Positions 37,159-46,675 of a stretch of DNA of 64,000 nt are shown piece by piece. Numbering within the stretch: the stretch's first letter is position 1; every line of letters begins with the position of its first letter. A program made the translations under genes and the position numbers. This stretch comes from Prochlorococcus sp. AG-355-P07. GTDB taxonomy: Bacteria > Cyanobacteriota > Cyanobacteriia > PCC-6307 > Cyanobiaceae. The stretch covers positions 1 through 64,000 of the forward strand of contig QCEN01000002.1 of the NCBI GenBank assembly GCA_003280575.1. Direction: 5' to 3'. The notes beneath the pieces were generated by a model. That model searched no databases, was not told where the DNA came from, and was given only the letters and a program-made list of their open reading frames with translations.

Positions 37159-38946
37159 TTGATCAAGGTTGAGAAAGTAAAAAAGAAAAAAGATTCTGCA
37201 AATGAAGAGACTGTTTGTTTAGCAAATGGCCTAGAAGTCTCTAAATTTGAAAATTTTAAGAAAAGTAGCCAATTTCTTAAGGAACCACTTGCTACAGAAT
37301 TAGTCAATGAAAGTGATCATTTTACTAATGATGCGGTTCAGTTATTAAAATTTCATGGTAGTTATCAACAAGATAACAGGGAAAATAGAAGGCCTGGCAA
37401 AAGTAAAGATTGGCAAATGATGCTTAGGTTAAGAAATCCGGGCGGTGAAGTCCCTGGGAAATTATTTTTAGCATTAGATGAATTATCTGACAAATTAGGT
37501 AATGGAACACTTAGGGCCACTACAAGACAAGCCTTTCAAATGCATGGAATCAGAAAGGAGAACCTAAAGGAAGTAATTCAAACAATAGTAAATTCAATGG
37601 GCTCCACATTAGCAGCATGTGGAGACATTAATAGAAATGTTATGGCCCCTGCGGCTCCATTTGATTTGCCAGACTATAATATTGCAAGAGCATTGGCAAA
37701 AAGAGTTGCAGATCTTCTTACCCCAATGGCTGGCCAAGGAACTTTTTTAGAGCTTTGGGCTGATGGAGATTTAGAGTACACCATAAAGCCTGATAAAGAT
37801 ATTGAAGCAATTAGGAAGCTCCAATTCAAAGATAATGTTTTTAGTGGAATAAAAGATGAGCCTCTTTATGGTTCAACTTATCTACCGAGAAAATTCAAAT
37901 GTGCCGTGACAGTTCCTGGGGACAATTCTGTGGATCTTCTTACCAATGACATAGGAATAGTTGCCTTTACTTCTAATGATGGGAACTTAGAAGGATGCAA
38001 CTTCTATGTTGGAGGTGGTATGGGTCGTACACATAATAATGAGGAGACCTTTGCCAGAATTGCAGATCCACTTGGATATGTTGAAGAACCTGATGTTTAT
38101 GAATTAATTCAAAGTATTGTGGCTATACAAAGAGATTATGGTGATAGAAAATCAAGAAAAAATTCGAGAATGAAATATCTTCTTCATAGAAAAGGTATTA
38201 AATGGTTCAAAAAGATACTCTCTGATAAGTATTTCAAAAAAGAAATTAAAAAAATTAGAAAAGAACCTGATAAGGTTCTTATTGATTACCTAGGTTGGCA
38301 TAAACAAAACAAAACCTCTCATTTCGTAGGTTTACCATTATTATCAGGAAGATTATCTGGAGAGAAGAAGAATACCATCACAAGTATTGTTAAAAAATAT
38401 AATTTAGATTTAAGACTCACACCTAATCAAGATATTTTACTTTGTAATATCCCCAATAAAAACAAAGGTGAAATTCAAAAATCTCTATCAAAAATTGGAT
38501 ACGAAAATTTAGAAAATATTAATGAAATACAAAGACATGCTTTAGCTTGTCCTGCTTTACCACTTTGTGGTCTTGCAATGACTGAAGCTGAAAGAATATT
38601 ACCTGATGTACTAAAAAGGATTGAAAATTTACTACTAGATTTAAAAATACAAAAAACAATATTATTCAGAATGACAGGATGTCCGAATGGATGTACCAGA
38701 CCTTACATGGCCGAATTAGCACTTGTTGGAAGTGGGCAAAACAAATACCAATTATGGTTGGGGGGGAGCAAAAATCTACAAAGGCTTGCTAAACCTTTTT
38801 TACAAAGAATGGAACTTAACGATTTAGAAAAAACTCTTCAACCATTATTTGATCTATGGAAAAACAGTTCGGATTTAGATTTTGGAGACTTTATAAATAC
38901 CCAAGATGAAAGTTCAATTTTAAATTTACTAAATGAGATTCAATAG
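37159..38946 (+). CDS. sir: Ferredoxin-sulfite reductase
   Basis: A 595-residue sirohaem/[4Fe-4S] reductase that turns sulfite into sulfide with ferredoxin for cysteine synthesis. It has two ferrodoxin-like/sirohaem half repeats (TLRATTRQAFQMHGI, CGDINRNVMAP, and the second half after residue 345) and the cluster cysteines in LACPALPLCG and TGCPNGCTRPYMAEL. The spacing and the MAEL ending fit sulfite rather than nitrite reductase, although a nitrite reductase homologue cannot be fully excluded. The start is TTG at 37159, since no nearer ATG is in frame. Confidence 0.88.
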   Translation: MIKVEKVKKKKDSANEETVCLANGLEVSKFENFKKSSQFLKEPLATELVNESDHFTNDAVQLLKFHGSYQQDNRENRRPGKSKDWQMMLRLRNPGGEVPGKLFLALDELSDKLGNGTLRATTRQAFQMHGIRKENLKEVIQTIVNSMGSTLAACGDINRNVMAPAAPFDLPDYNIARALAKRVADLLTPMAGQGTFLELWADGDLEYTIKPDKDIEAIRKLQFKDNVFSGIKDEPLYGSTYLPRKFKCAVTVPGDNSVDLLTNDIGIVAFTSNDGNLEGCNFYVGGGMGRTHNNEETFARIADPLGYVEEPDVYELIQSIVAIQRDYGDRKSRKNSRMKYLLHRKGIKWFKKILSDKYFKKEIKKIRKEPDKVLIDYLGWHKQNKTSHFVGLPLLSGRLSGEKKNTITSIVKKYNLDLRLTPNQDILLCNIPNKNKGEIQKSLSKIGYENLENINEIQRHALACPALPLCGLAMTEAERILPDVLKRIENLLLDLKIQKTILFRMTGCPNGCTRPYMAELALVGSGQNKYQLWLGGSKNLQRLAKPFLQRMELNDLEKTLQPLFDLWKNSSDLDFGDFINTQDESSILNLLNEIQ

Positions 38947-38949
38947 AAT

Positions 38950-39633
38950 CTAAATTTTTCCATAAATGGCATTTTCTTTTTTATTTTTCCAAGCCCATAA
39001 TTGATCACCGTAACTAAAATGCCACCATTCATTTGGATGTTGAGCAAAACCAAATTTAGTCATAATTTCACTTAAAAAATTTCTTCTATTATTCCAAATA
39101 ATTGCTTCTTCATTCTTTATGTTTGCATAAAAATAAGGATTCGAGGTCTCATCCATCTGATCAACCTTACTTCCCATTTCAATAATATTTCCGTCTTTAT
39201 CTGATAAACAAACATCCAGTGCACCCCCTGTTGAATGAGGAGGAGGACACATAGAGTTATAAGAAGGATATGCCCAAAATTTTTCAACTTTTTTCAAAAT
39301 AGATGGATAAGACTTTATATTTCCATAAGAAGTAACAATATCGGATTTTTTACACTCTAATAAAAATGCTCTTTTAAACATAAATTCCTGGACCTCTAAA
39401 GGTCGCCAACTGTCATAAATTAAGAGGTAAAAACTACTCTTTGATATCAAATAATCATTTACTTTTACTAATCTATTTACGACCTCCTCTCTTAATTTCC
39501 AAATAGAAGTTTTATCTTTATAAGGTGCTCCTAAATGATAGTAAGGGTGCGGATCTAAAAATTTAAAGTAGCGAGGTATAGCTATTAATTTATCTCCATT
39601 ATCTTTAATTGGTATTTTATTCCAAATTTTCAA
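38950..39633 (-). CDS. M15D D-alanyl-D-alanine dipeptidase (VanX-type)
   Basis: A 227-residue M15-family dipeptidase. Family residues are in IYDSWRP, STGGALDVCLSD (His and Asp zinc ligands in HSTGGALD) and PNEWWHFSYGDQLW (catalytic Glu and His). It would cleave D-Ala-D-Ala for cell-wall recycling or as nutrient. No signal peptide is visible, so it is probably cytoplasmic. It is convergent with sir with only 3 bp between the stops and is 57 bp downstream of recG. Confidence 0.88.
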   Translation of the reverse strand: MKIWNKIPIKDNGDKLIAIPRYFKFLDPHPYYHLGAPYKDKTSIWKLREEVVNRLVKVNDYLISKSSFYLLIYDSWRPLEVQEFMFKRAFLLECKKSDIVTSYGNIKSYPSILKKVEKFWAYPSYNSMCPPPHSTGGALDVCLSDKDGNIIEMGSKVDQMDETSNPYFYANIKNEEAIIWNNRRNFLSEIMTKFGFAQHPNEWWHFSYGDQLWAWKNKKENAIYGKI

Positions 39634-39690
39634 TTGAAATTTGCAATTGATTTATGGTGGCATATATATCAAAGATTACAATGATAATTT

Positions 39691-42147
39691 TCAATTCAAG
39701 AAATCATGAATGAATTTATTTTCAGAGTTATCAATAAGTATATTTCTTAAAACAATATTTTGTTTTAAATCAGGATCATCACTAATAATCTTAATAGCCT
39801 CTTCACGAGCCTTATCAATAAGAAATTTATTGTTAGGTAAATTGTCCAGTACAAAATCAGGCAATCCGGATTGTTTATATCCTAAAATCTGTCCTGGTCC
39901 TCTAAGCTCCAAGTCTTTTTCAGCAATATAAAAGCCATCATTAGATTTTTGCAAAACACAAAGTCTTTTATTTTCTAATCCATTTTTATCGGATGTTACA
40001 AGATAACAAAAAGATTTTGCTGATCCTCTACCAACTCTCCCCCTTAATTGATGTAGCTGGGACAATCCAAATCTGTCCGAATTATAAATAATCATAATTG
40101 TGGCGTTAGGCACATCAATGCCAACCTCAATTACAGTGGTTGAAACCAATATATTAATTTCATTCTTTAAAAAAGAATTAATCACTTCATTCTTTTCTTG
40201 TGAACTTAATTTGCCATGTAATAATCCAACTTTTTTGTTAAAAAAGATCTCTTCAGATAAATGTTTGAATATTTTCTTTGCGGAGCTTAAATTCATTTTT
40301 TCTGAATCTTCTATAAGTGGCAAAATCACATAAGCTTGCCTTCCCTTATTAATCTCATCTTCAACAATCTTGAACAAGTTAGTTAAATCATCTTCTGAAA
40401 TTATTTTTGTTGTAATAGGAACTCTCCCAGGAGGGAGTTCTTTAATTTGACTCACATCTAAATCACCATAAATGGAAAGCGCAAGAGTTCTTGGAATTGG
40501 TGTTGCTGTCATTGATAACAAGTTAGTATTTTCTCCTTTATTTAGTAATCTATTTCTTTGAGTAACTCCAAATCTATGTTGTTCATCAATTACGACCATC
40601 CCTAATGCATTAAAGATGACTTTATCCTCAAATAATGCATGAGTACCTACGAGGATATCAACTAATCCATTGTTCAAATTAGAGAAAATTTCTTTTCTCT
40701 TTTTTTGAGGAGTATTCCCAGTAAGTAGTTCAACAGAAACTAATAGAGGGCTCAAATATTTTAATAGATTTTTATAATGTTGTTCTGCCAATACCTCAGT
40801 TGGGACCATAAATGCACCTTGCAGGTTTTTTTCAATGACAAGTAAAAGAGACGCTATTGCAATTATGGTTTTACCGCTTCCCACATCTCCCTGAAGCAAT
40901 CTAGACATTGGTACGGGATTAGATAAATCTTTCTTAATTTCATTTAAAACATTTTCTTGAGATTTTGTTAATTCAAAAGGAAAAGTATTTAAAAATTCTT
41001 TTAATAAAGATTTCTTTTGAGGTAATTGTTGGGAAGTTACATTTTTGTTAGTCTTTCTTTTTCTGAGAAGGAACTTTATTTGCAGTAAGAATAACTCATC
41101 AAAAACCAAACGTTTTTTTGACTCAATAAGTGCCTCTTGAGTTAGTGGGAAATGAATATTAATCAACGACTCTCCTTTTGATAATAAAGATAATGAATCA
41201 AGTTGCTTTTTATTTAAAATTTCTGGATATTGCTTTGCATAAATTAGTACCTTTTTCATAAGTTTTATAAAACTCATATTTGATAGAGCTTCACCTAATG
41301 AATACAAGGGTAATATTTTGCCTGAGAAATTAAAATTATCATTTTTATCCTTAAGAATTTCAATCTGCGGATCTACAAAAGTTTTGCCATACTCAGTCAA
41401 TTTAACCTTACCGGAAATTGCTAATTTGGTTCCAGGAATATACAAAGATTTTTGAGATGTTAAGAAGGAGTAAGATCTAAATCTTCTACCTAAAAAAAAT
41501 TTTGTAACCTTTATTGAAGACGTTTCATCAGAAACTACAATATTCATTATTGATAAATTACTATTTTTTTTACTCTTATGAATATAAAATCTTTTAACGT
41601 TTGCGATGCACGTGTATAAATTCTCTGGTTTTAAATTTATTATCTTGACTCTATTAGTATAGTCTAGATATGTTCGTGGGAAATAATTAATTAGATCTTT
41701 TATATAAAATATCCCTAATTCATTAAGCTTATTTTTATAAACTTTTCCTACATTTTTTATTAATGAAATATCTGAATCAAAAGACAAACTTGAATCAGCT
41801 TTATTCAGAAAAACATTATTATTAATATTATTAGAACTTTCTATTTCTAGAGTTTTACCTAGTTTATAAAGATTTTTTCTTGTATCTATAATTAACCTTT
41901 TTCTTTGATTTTCATCTAATTTATTATATTCATTATATTTTTGAGAAAATTCATAAAATATCCTTAAATATTCGTCTGAGAGATTTAGATTATCAAGTTT
42001 TTTTAATGATTCATGCAAATAATCATTAAAATATTTTTCTCTTCCTAAAGTATTAATAAATTTATTTTCAGTTTCAATAGTAAGAGATTTTTGAAGAGGT
42101 CTTATCCAATCTTTAATTAATTTATTATTATTATTGCTAATAGTCAC
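39691..42147 (-). CDS. recG: ATP-dependent DNA helicase RecG
   Basis: RecG (818 residues) remodels stalled forks and branched DNA. It has a long N-terminal extension of about 120 residues, common in cyanobacteria and plants, a wedge/OB domain (about 150-290), and the helicase core: Walker A QGDVGSGKTI, DEQHRFGV (motif II), SMTATPIPRTLAL (III), TTVIEVGIDVPNAT (V) and QLRGRVGRG (VI). It lies 22 bp downstream of the next minus-strand gene and belongs to the rpsB-tsf run. Confidence 0.94.
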   Translation of the reverse strand: MTISNNNNKLIKDWIRPLQKSLTIETENKFINTLGREKYFNDYLHESLKKLDNLNLSDEYLRIFYEFSQKYNEYNKLDENQRKRLIIDTRKNLYKLGKTLEIESSNNINNNVFLNKADSSLSFDSDISLIKNVGKVYKNKLNELGIFYIKDLINYFPRTYLDYTNRVKIINLKPENLYTCIANVKRFYIHKSKKNSNLSIMNIVVSDETSSIKVTKFFLGRRFRSYSFLTSQKSLYIPGTKLAISGKVKLTEYGKTFVDPQIEILKDKNDNFNFSGKILPLYSLGEALSNMSFIKLMKKVLIYAKQYPEILNKKQLDSLSLLSKGESLINIHFPLTQEALIESKKRLVFDELFLLQIKFLLRKRKTNKNVTSQQLPQKKSLLKEFLNTFPFELTKSQENVLNEIKKDLSNPVPMSRLLQGDVGSGKTIIAIASLLLVIEKNLQGAFMVPTEVLAEQHYKNLLKYLSPLLVSVELLTGNTPQKKRKEIFSNLNNGLVDILVGTHALFEDKVIFNALGMVVIDEQHRFGVTQRNRLLNKGENTNLLSMTATPIPRTLALSIYGDLDVSQIKELPPGRVPITTKIISEDDLTNLFKIVEDEINKGRQAYVILPLIEDSEKMNLSSAKKIFKHLSEEIFFNKKVGLLHGKLSSQEKNEVINSFLKNEINILVSTTVIEVGIDVPNATIMIIYNSDRFGLSQLHQLRGRVGRGSAKSFCYLVTSDKNGLENKRLCVLQKSNDGFYIAEKDLELRGPGQILGYKQSGLPDFVLDNLPNNKFLIDKAREEAIKIISDDPDLKQNIVLRNILIDNSENKFIHDFLN

Positions 42148-42169
42148 ATTTGAAAAAAGAGTTATTTTT

Positions 42170-43255
42170 TCAACGTATCTTATTCAAAGTTATTTCTTTT
42201 TGCCTCCAATATGTCTCTTTTTTAATCAAACGCTGAAATTGATTTTTTAGCTCATTTATTTTGTCCCTTTGAATGGAAAGATTTAAATTTTTAAACTCTA
42301 ACTCAACAGTAGATATATTGAAGAAAATAATTCTTGGCAAATTATTGCCGATTAATGATGACCGATTTAAGTTTAATTCGAAATTAATAACAAAAGGATA
42401 TGGATGTTTTATCATAAAATTTTTGCCTACTAAGTAATCAAAGGTATCTTTAGTTAGCATCTTTTTTATTAGATTTGCCTTGAATAATTCTTGGTTAATA
42501 TTATATGAAAGATTCAATAGTAAATTTTCCAATGACTTGTCTATTAAATCAAAATCATTAAAAATCTGATTTTTTGGTAAATTATCCATTTTATTGATAT
42601 TGTCTTTTTCTTGACATCTTGGTTTTTCCTCCTTTTCTTCTCCTATTAATTCAAGTAAGGAGGAAAGAAATTGTTTTTCAACTCCTAAATTTTCAAAAAT
42701 ATTGTTTTTAGATAAATAATTATTATTTTGATTATTATCTAAATCAAGTGACACGAATCTCTCATAATTATGAGCTTGATAATATTCAGACGTATTTGAT
42801 AAGTCTTCCGTAATCTCGAACTGAATTGGTTCCTTTAATTGATAACCATCATCATATTGAAAATTTTCTTTTTGATCATCCTTTATTTTTGTGGAACTAT
42901 CAAAAATAGTAAAATTAATTTCCTTATTTACATTTTTTTCAATTTCATTTATCTTTAATTGTTCTACTGTTAAAAAGGGCAAATTTGTCAATATTAATTT
43001 ACTTATTTTTTTTTCAAAAAAACTATAGAATTCATTTTCATTTAAGAAATTATCATTAATTGATGGATAACTATATATTTGATTGAGGCCTTTTTCTACA
43101 GAGATAAAAAGTAGATCTCTTACTAGATTAAGATAAAGTTCATATCCCCTATAGATATTTCTAGTTAATATTCTTTTTTGTAATTCTGCTCTCTCTAATT
43201 GAGAATTAATTTTATCTAAATCTATGTAATTATTAAAATTATTCAAATCATTCAA
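42170..43255 (-). CDS. Lineage-specific acidic protein downstream of tsf, unknown function
   Basis: A protein of about 361 residues that I do not recognise. It is rich in Asn, Lys and Glu, with no membrane segment and no clear motif; the N-terminal and C-terminal parts look folded and helical, and the middle (about 110-240) looks low-complexity. The start is uncertain. TTG at 43255 lies 5 bases after the tsf stop; an in-frame ATG at 43324 would add 23 basic residues but overlap tsf by 65 bp. I prefer the TTG because long same-strand overlaps are rare. It lies between tsf and recG. Confidence 0.6.
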   Translation of the reverse strand: MNDLNNFNNYIDLDKINSQLERAELQKRILTRNIYRGYELYLNLVRDLLFISVEKGLNQIYSYPSINDNFLNENEFYSFFEKKISKLILTNLPFLTVEQLKINEIEKNVNKEINFTIFDSSTKIKDDQKENFQYDDGYQLKEPIQFEITEDLSNTSEYYQAHNYERFVSLDLDNNQNNNYLSKNNIFENLGVEKQFLSSLLELIGEEKEEKPRCQEKDNINKMDNLPKNQIFNDFDLIDKSLENLLLNLSYNINQELFKANLIKKMLTKDTFDYLVGKNFMIKHPYPFVINFELNLNRSSLIGNNLPRIIFFNISTVELEFKNLNLSIQRDKINELKNQFQRLIKKETYWRQKEITLNKIR

Positions 43256-43259
43256 GTGA

Positions 43260-43916
43260 CTATTTTGTTTGCATTGATGCAACCTCTTCAGCAAAGTCCA
43301 TCTGATTTTTTTCGATGCCTTCACCCAATGTATATCTGGTAAAGCGTCTTACTTTGATATTTTCCCCAATTTTTGCAGCTGCTTGTTTAACAAGATCCTC
43401 AACTGTTAGAGAACTATCTTTAATGTAAGGTTGTGAAAGCAAAACAAGCTCATTAAGTCTTTTTGCTATTCTACCTTCAACTATTTTTTCTTTAATCTGT
43501 TCTGGTTTCCCTGATAAATCATCCCTACCCATTTCAATCTGCTTTTCTTTTTCCACAACATCTTCGGGTATTTCATCAATTGATACATATTCAACATTTG
43601 GGCATGCTGCTACTTGCATTGAGACATCCTTCAACAGAGATTGGAATATATCACCTCTAGCAACAAAATCAGTTTCACAATTTAACTCAAGTAAAACTCC
43701 GACTCTTGATCCAGTATGTATGTAACTACCGATTGACCCTTCGGCCGCTACTCTTCCCGATTTCTTTTCAGCACTAGCTATTCCTTTCTTTCTTAACCAT
43801 TCCAAAGCCTTATCTAGATTTCCTTCAGTTTCATAAAGGGCTTTTTTGCAGTCCATCATTCCTGCACCAGTTTTGTCTCTAAGATCTTTTACAAGTTTTG
43901 CTGTAATGTTTCCCAT
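43260..43916 (-). CDS. tsf: Translation elongation factor Ts
   Basis: EF-Ts (218 residues) is the nucleotide-exchange factor for EF-Tu. It shows the N-terminal UBA-like part, the classic signature [29 protein letters not shown], and [15 protein letters not shown]. It follows rpsB by 44 bp in the conserved rpsB-tsf order and is probably under control of the rpsB leader. Confidence 0.96.
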   Translation of the reverse strand: MGNITAKLVKDLRDKTGAGMMDCKKALYETEGNLDKALEWLRKKGIASAEKKSGRVAAEGSIGSYIHTGSRVGVLLELNCETDFVARGDIFQSLLKDVSMQVAACPNVEYVSIDEIPEDVVEKEKQIEMGRDDLSGKPEQIKEKIVEGRIAKRLNELVLLSQPYIKDSSLTVEDLVKQAAAKIGENIKVRRFTRYTLGEGIEKNQMDFAEEVASMQTK

Positions 43917-43960
43917 TTGAAGTAATAAAAAATAGTTAATAATAAGTTTTAAATTGAAAT

Positions 43961-44665
43961 TTAATTTTTTCTTTCGGCATTAGAGCCCTTTCTGCCCTCA
44001 TTTATGGCATCTGCTAGTCTTCCTAAAATAAGTTGCACAGATCTAACGGCATCATCGTTACAAGGAATTGGGACTTCACACAAATCCGGATCGCAATTTG
44101 TATCTAACATTGATACGAGGGAGATATCTAATTTTCTAGCTTCTAATACTGCATTAGATTCTCTTCTCTGATCAACCAATACAACTACATCTGGTAATCT
44201 TCTCATACCCTTAAGTCCACCTAAGTATTTTTGTAATCTTTCAAGTTCTCTCCTTAATACCGCTGCTTCTTTTTTAGGCCTCATTGCTATTGAACCACTA
44301 CTTTCCATTCTTTCTAGATCCTTTAATCTTTCAATCCTAGCTTTCATTGTTGTCCAATTAGTCAACATCCCCCCAAGCCATCTTTGATTTACATATGCAG
44401 CTCCACAGCGTGTAGCTTCCTGAGCTACTACATCTGATGCTTGTTTTTTTGTACCGACAAACAGGAAACGTTTACCACTTTTTGCAGCATTTCTCGTCCA
44501 TTTATACGCATTGTTCATGCACAATGCTGTTTTTACAAGATCAATGATATGAACTCCATTCCTCGCGCAATATATATACTTAGACATCTTAGGATTCCAA
44601 CGTCTAGTTTGATGCCCAAAATGAGCACCAGCTTCCATCATTTCTGATAGTGATACAACAGCCAT
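43961..44665 (-). CDS. rpsB: 30S ribosomal protein S2
   Basis: RpsB (234 residues) is the S2 protein of the small subunit. Signatures are [54 protein letters not shown] and VPIPCNDDA. It begins the rpsB-tsf transcription unit. Its 5' leader carries a pseudoknot-forming element; the only good Shine-Dalgarno-like sequence, GGAGG, is 23 bases upstream of the ATG, which is too far for ordinary initiation unless structure shortens the path. Confidence 0.96.
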   Translation of the reverse strand: MAVVSLSEMMEAGAHFGHQTRRWNPKMSKYIYCARNGVHIIDLVKTALCMNNAYKWTRNAAKSGKRFLFVGTKKQASDVVAQEATRCGAAYVNQRWLGGMLTNWTTMKARIERLKDLERMESSGSIAMRPKKEAAVLRRELERLQKYLGGLKGMRRLPDVVVLVDQRRESNAVLEARKLDISLVSMLDTNCDPDLCEVPIPCNDDAVRSVQLILGRLADAINEGRKGSNAERKN

Positions 44666-44676
44666 AATTTAAAAAG

Positions 44677-44740
44677 GTTTCGGGTTAGCCTCCATCTGAC
44701 GGGGAATTAATATTAATAATTCACCCGAAACTGTCAGATG
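44677..44740 (-). promoter_or_regulatory. Structured 5' leader of rpsB: candidate pseudoknot cis-regulator
   Basis: In mRNA sense the order is CATCTGAC (44740-44733), GTTTCGGGT (44731-44723), GTCAGATG (44700-44693), ACCCGAAAC (44685-44677). The first pairs with the third (8 bp) and the second with the fourth (9 bp), all perfect and interleaved, which defines an H-type pseudoknot. Between them GAATTA/TAATTC (44722-44717 with 44709-44704) forms a hairpin that can extend with GGG/CCC and then competes with the 9-bp helix. GGAGG (44693-44689) touches the 8-bp helix. This fits autoregulation by S2, as known for the gammaproteobacterial rpsB leader, but that function is inference. Confidence 0.75.
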
Positions 44741-44759
44741 TGTGGATTTAATTTCAATG

Positions 44760-44788
44760 ATTCTAGCAAGCGATGTGTATTTCTAAAA
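44760..44788 (-). promoter_or_regulatory. Candidate extended -10 promoter of rpsB-tsf
   Basis: Read on the minus strand, TTTTAG (44788-44783) and TAGAAT (44765-44760) are separated by exactly 17 bases, and TGC stands directly before the -10 hexamer, giving an extended -10. Transcription would begin near 44753, about 12 bases before the first arm of the leader structure. The -35 match is weak. Confidence 0.55.
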
Positions 44789-44793
44789 GTTTT

Positions 44794-45705
44794 TTATATT
44801 GATTTAGTTAACTGTTTAATGTAAATCATATTTAGAGGGATCCTAAGTATCTCAAGTGCGAGTCTATTTCTTCTTATATTTACAAGGAACCTTAATAAAG
44901 GAAGGATTCTATCAACGCTGATTATTCCTCCCAAGCAAAGAATTTGCCACAATAAATTATGAAGAGGAGTTAATTGAATCATAAATCTAACTCTTAAATT
45001 TGGATGTTTCTTATAAAACACTAAAGCCATTTTTGCTCTCTCTTTTTCTTGAGATATTAATGAATCTATTTGTTCGCAATTAAATGGAGGATGCCAATGA
45101 AAACCTACTGCATTTGGACATTTAATTAATTTTGTCCCAATTTTTTTTAATCTTTCTCCAAGTTCTAAATCCTCCCAACCATAAAGACTAAAAGAAGTAT
45201 CAAATAATCCCACACTTAAAATCAATTCTTTTGATATCGCAACATTCCCAGTAGCAAAGTAAGCAAATGAAGTATCCATTATTTTATGTTTTTCACTTTG
45301 AGGATTTAGAAAATTAGATGTATTTACTACCGAGCCATAAGTAAAACATTTTTTATCATTTTTTCTCCAAGAAGCAAGTAATTTTTCTACGTGGCAATTT
45401 ATAAAATTATTTAAAACAATAAGATCACTATCAATGAATATAATAATTTCATATTTTGATTTAATTACTCCCAGATTTCTTCCAAGTGCAGGCCCTCCAT
45501 GTTCTTGTTGAAAAAGAATAACGTGTGGGAGATTAGCTTTATTTTTATTTATCCATGAGGTTGTCCCATCAGTTGATCCATCATCAACTACTATTACTTC
45601 ATAATTACTGATATTTGTATTTAATTTTTGATTCTCAAGCGCAAAGAGACATTTCTCTAAAATAGGCAATCTATTGTAAGTCGGTATAACAATACTTACA
45701 TTCAT
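44794..45705 (-). CDS. Family 2 glycosyltransferase
   Basis: A 303-residue GT-A fold glycosyltransferase. The nucleotide-sugar and metal-binding motifs are VSIVIPTYNR, VVDDGSTDGT, the DxD-like FIDSDLIVLNN, and a later catalytic GWEDLELGERLKK. The C-terminal part is hydrophobic and basic and may lie on the membrane. It probably builds surface polysaccharide or glycolipid; the acceptor is unknown. It lies 61 bp downstream of a small basic protein gene. Confidence 0.88.
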   Translation of the reverse strand: MNVSIVIPTYNRLPILEKCLFALENQKLNTNISNYEVIVVDDGSTDGTTSWINKNKANLPHVILFQQEHGGPALGRNLGVIKSKYEIIIFIDSDLIVLNNFINCHVEKLLASWRKNDKKCFTYGSVVNTSNFLNPQSEKHKIMDTSFAYFATGNVAISKELILSVGLFDTSFSLYGWEDLELGERLKKIGTKLIKCPNAVGFHWHPPFNCEQIDSLISQEKERAKMALVFYKKHPNLRVRFMIQLTPLHNLLWQILCLGGIISVDRILPLLRFLVNIRRNRLALEILRIPLNMIYIKQLTKSI

Positions 45706-45766
45706 GATTATGTCTTAAATATGCATAATATATTGAACTCCAAAAGATAAAAAATAAAAATATTAC

Positions 45767-45916
45767 CTAATCAGCAGCACCGCCATTATTTGCAGTACCT
45801 GTAACGTTTCCACCATCAGGTCTTCCATCAGTTCTTAATTTTCTTTTTTTGAATTTTCTAGCATAGGCTCGATTACGTTCCTGCTTTTCTTTTTTTAGAT
45901 TCCTTCTCTTAGACAT
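45767..45916 (-). CDS. Small basic protein, unknown function
   Basis: A 49-residue ORF read from the reverse strand. The first 31 residues are extremely basic (MSKRRNLKKEKQERNRAY and a run of KFKKRKLR), and the tail is glycine and asparagine rich (GRPDGGNVTGTANNGGAAD). It resembles small ribosome- or nucleic acid-binding proteins by composition only. The ATG is 18 bases after the devA stop on the same strand. I judge it real because of its length, composition and tight placement. Confidence 0.65.
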   Translation of the reverse strand: MSKRRNLKKEKQERNRAYARKFKKRKLRTDGRPDGGNVTGTANNGGAAD

Positions 45917-45934
45917 GAAATTTTGAACTTTTAA

Positions 45935-46663
45935 TTATATTAGCTCACTATGGGCACTATATATTTCACCATCTTCCATATTTAATATCCTATCAGCCAT
46001 ATCGGAAATTCTTGGATCATGCGTCACCATTAGTACAGAACAATTTTGCTCTTTTGCTAGTTTTCTTAAAAGGGTTACAATTTCTCTTCCTGTAACGCTA
46101 TCTAAAGCAGAAGTGGGCTCATCAGCTAATAAAAGTTTTGGGTTAGCAGATAAAGCACGAGCAATCGCTACTCTCTGTTTCTGCCCACCAGATAAGTCAT
46201 TTGGCAACTTTTTATGATGTTCTTCTAATCCTACTGCTGACAACCAATTCCGTGATATTTCACGTCTTTGCAAATATGTTAAACCTTTTATTAAATCGGC
46301 TCCCATCTGGACATTTTGTTCTGCTGTTAAACATCTCAGAAGATTGTGACCTTGAAAAATCATTCCAATACTTCTTCTGAGAATTTGACGTGTTTTCCTT
46401 GATGCTCCATTTAACTGATTACTTAATACAGTTAAATCTCCACTTTGACAGGTTCTTAAGGCACCAATTAATGTTAAAAGAGTCGTTTTACCACATCCAG
46501 AAGGTCCTTTTAAAAGAACCAACTCTCCTTTATCAATATTTAAATTAACGTTATTAAGAACTTGTTTTTTATTCTCATTTTTTCCATAAAAGTGACTCAA
46601 ATTATTTATTGATACTGTTTTAAGGTTTTTAACATTATTTTTTGATTTATTAGCTTTAACCAT
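45935..46663 (-). CDS. devA: DevA-type ABC exporter ATPase
   Basis: A 242-residue MacB/DevA-type ATPase. Walker A is GPSGCGKTT, the signature is LSGGQKQRVAIARAL, Walker B is LLLADEPTSALD, with the switch His in MVTHDPRI. With DevC and DevB directly upstream it forms a tripartite exporter. In Anabaena DevBCA exports heterocyst glycolipids; in this non-heterocystous organism the substrate must differ and is unknown. Confidence 0.9.
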   Translation of the reverse strand: MVKANKSKNNVKNLKTVSINNLSHFYGKNENKKQVLNNVNLNIDKGELVLLKGPSGCGKTTLLTLIGALRTCQSGDLTVLSNQLNGASRKTRQILRRSIGMIFQGHNLLRCLTAEQNVQMGADLIKGLTYLQRREISRNWLSAVGLEEHHKKLPNDLSGGQKQRVAIARALSANPKLLLADEPTSALDSVTGREIVTLLRKLAKEQNCSVLMVTHDPRISDMADRILNMEDGEIYSAHSELI

Positions 46664-46675
46664 TTATTTTAATTA

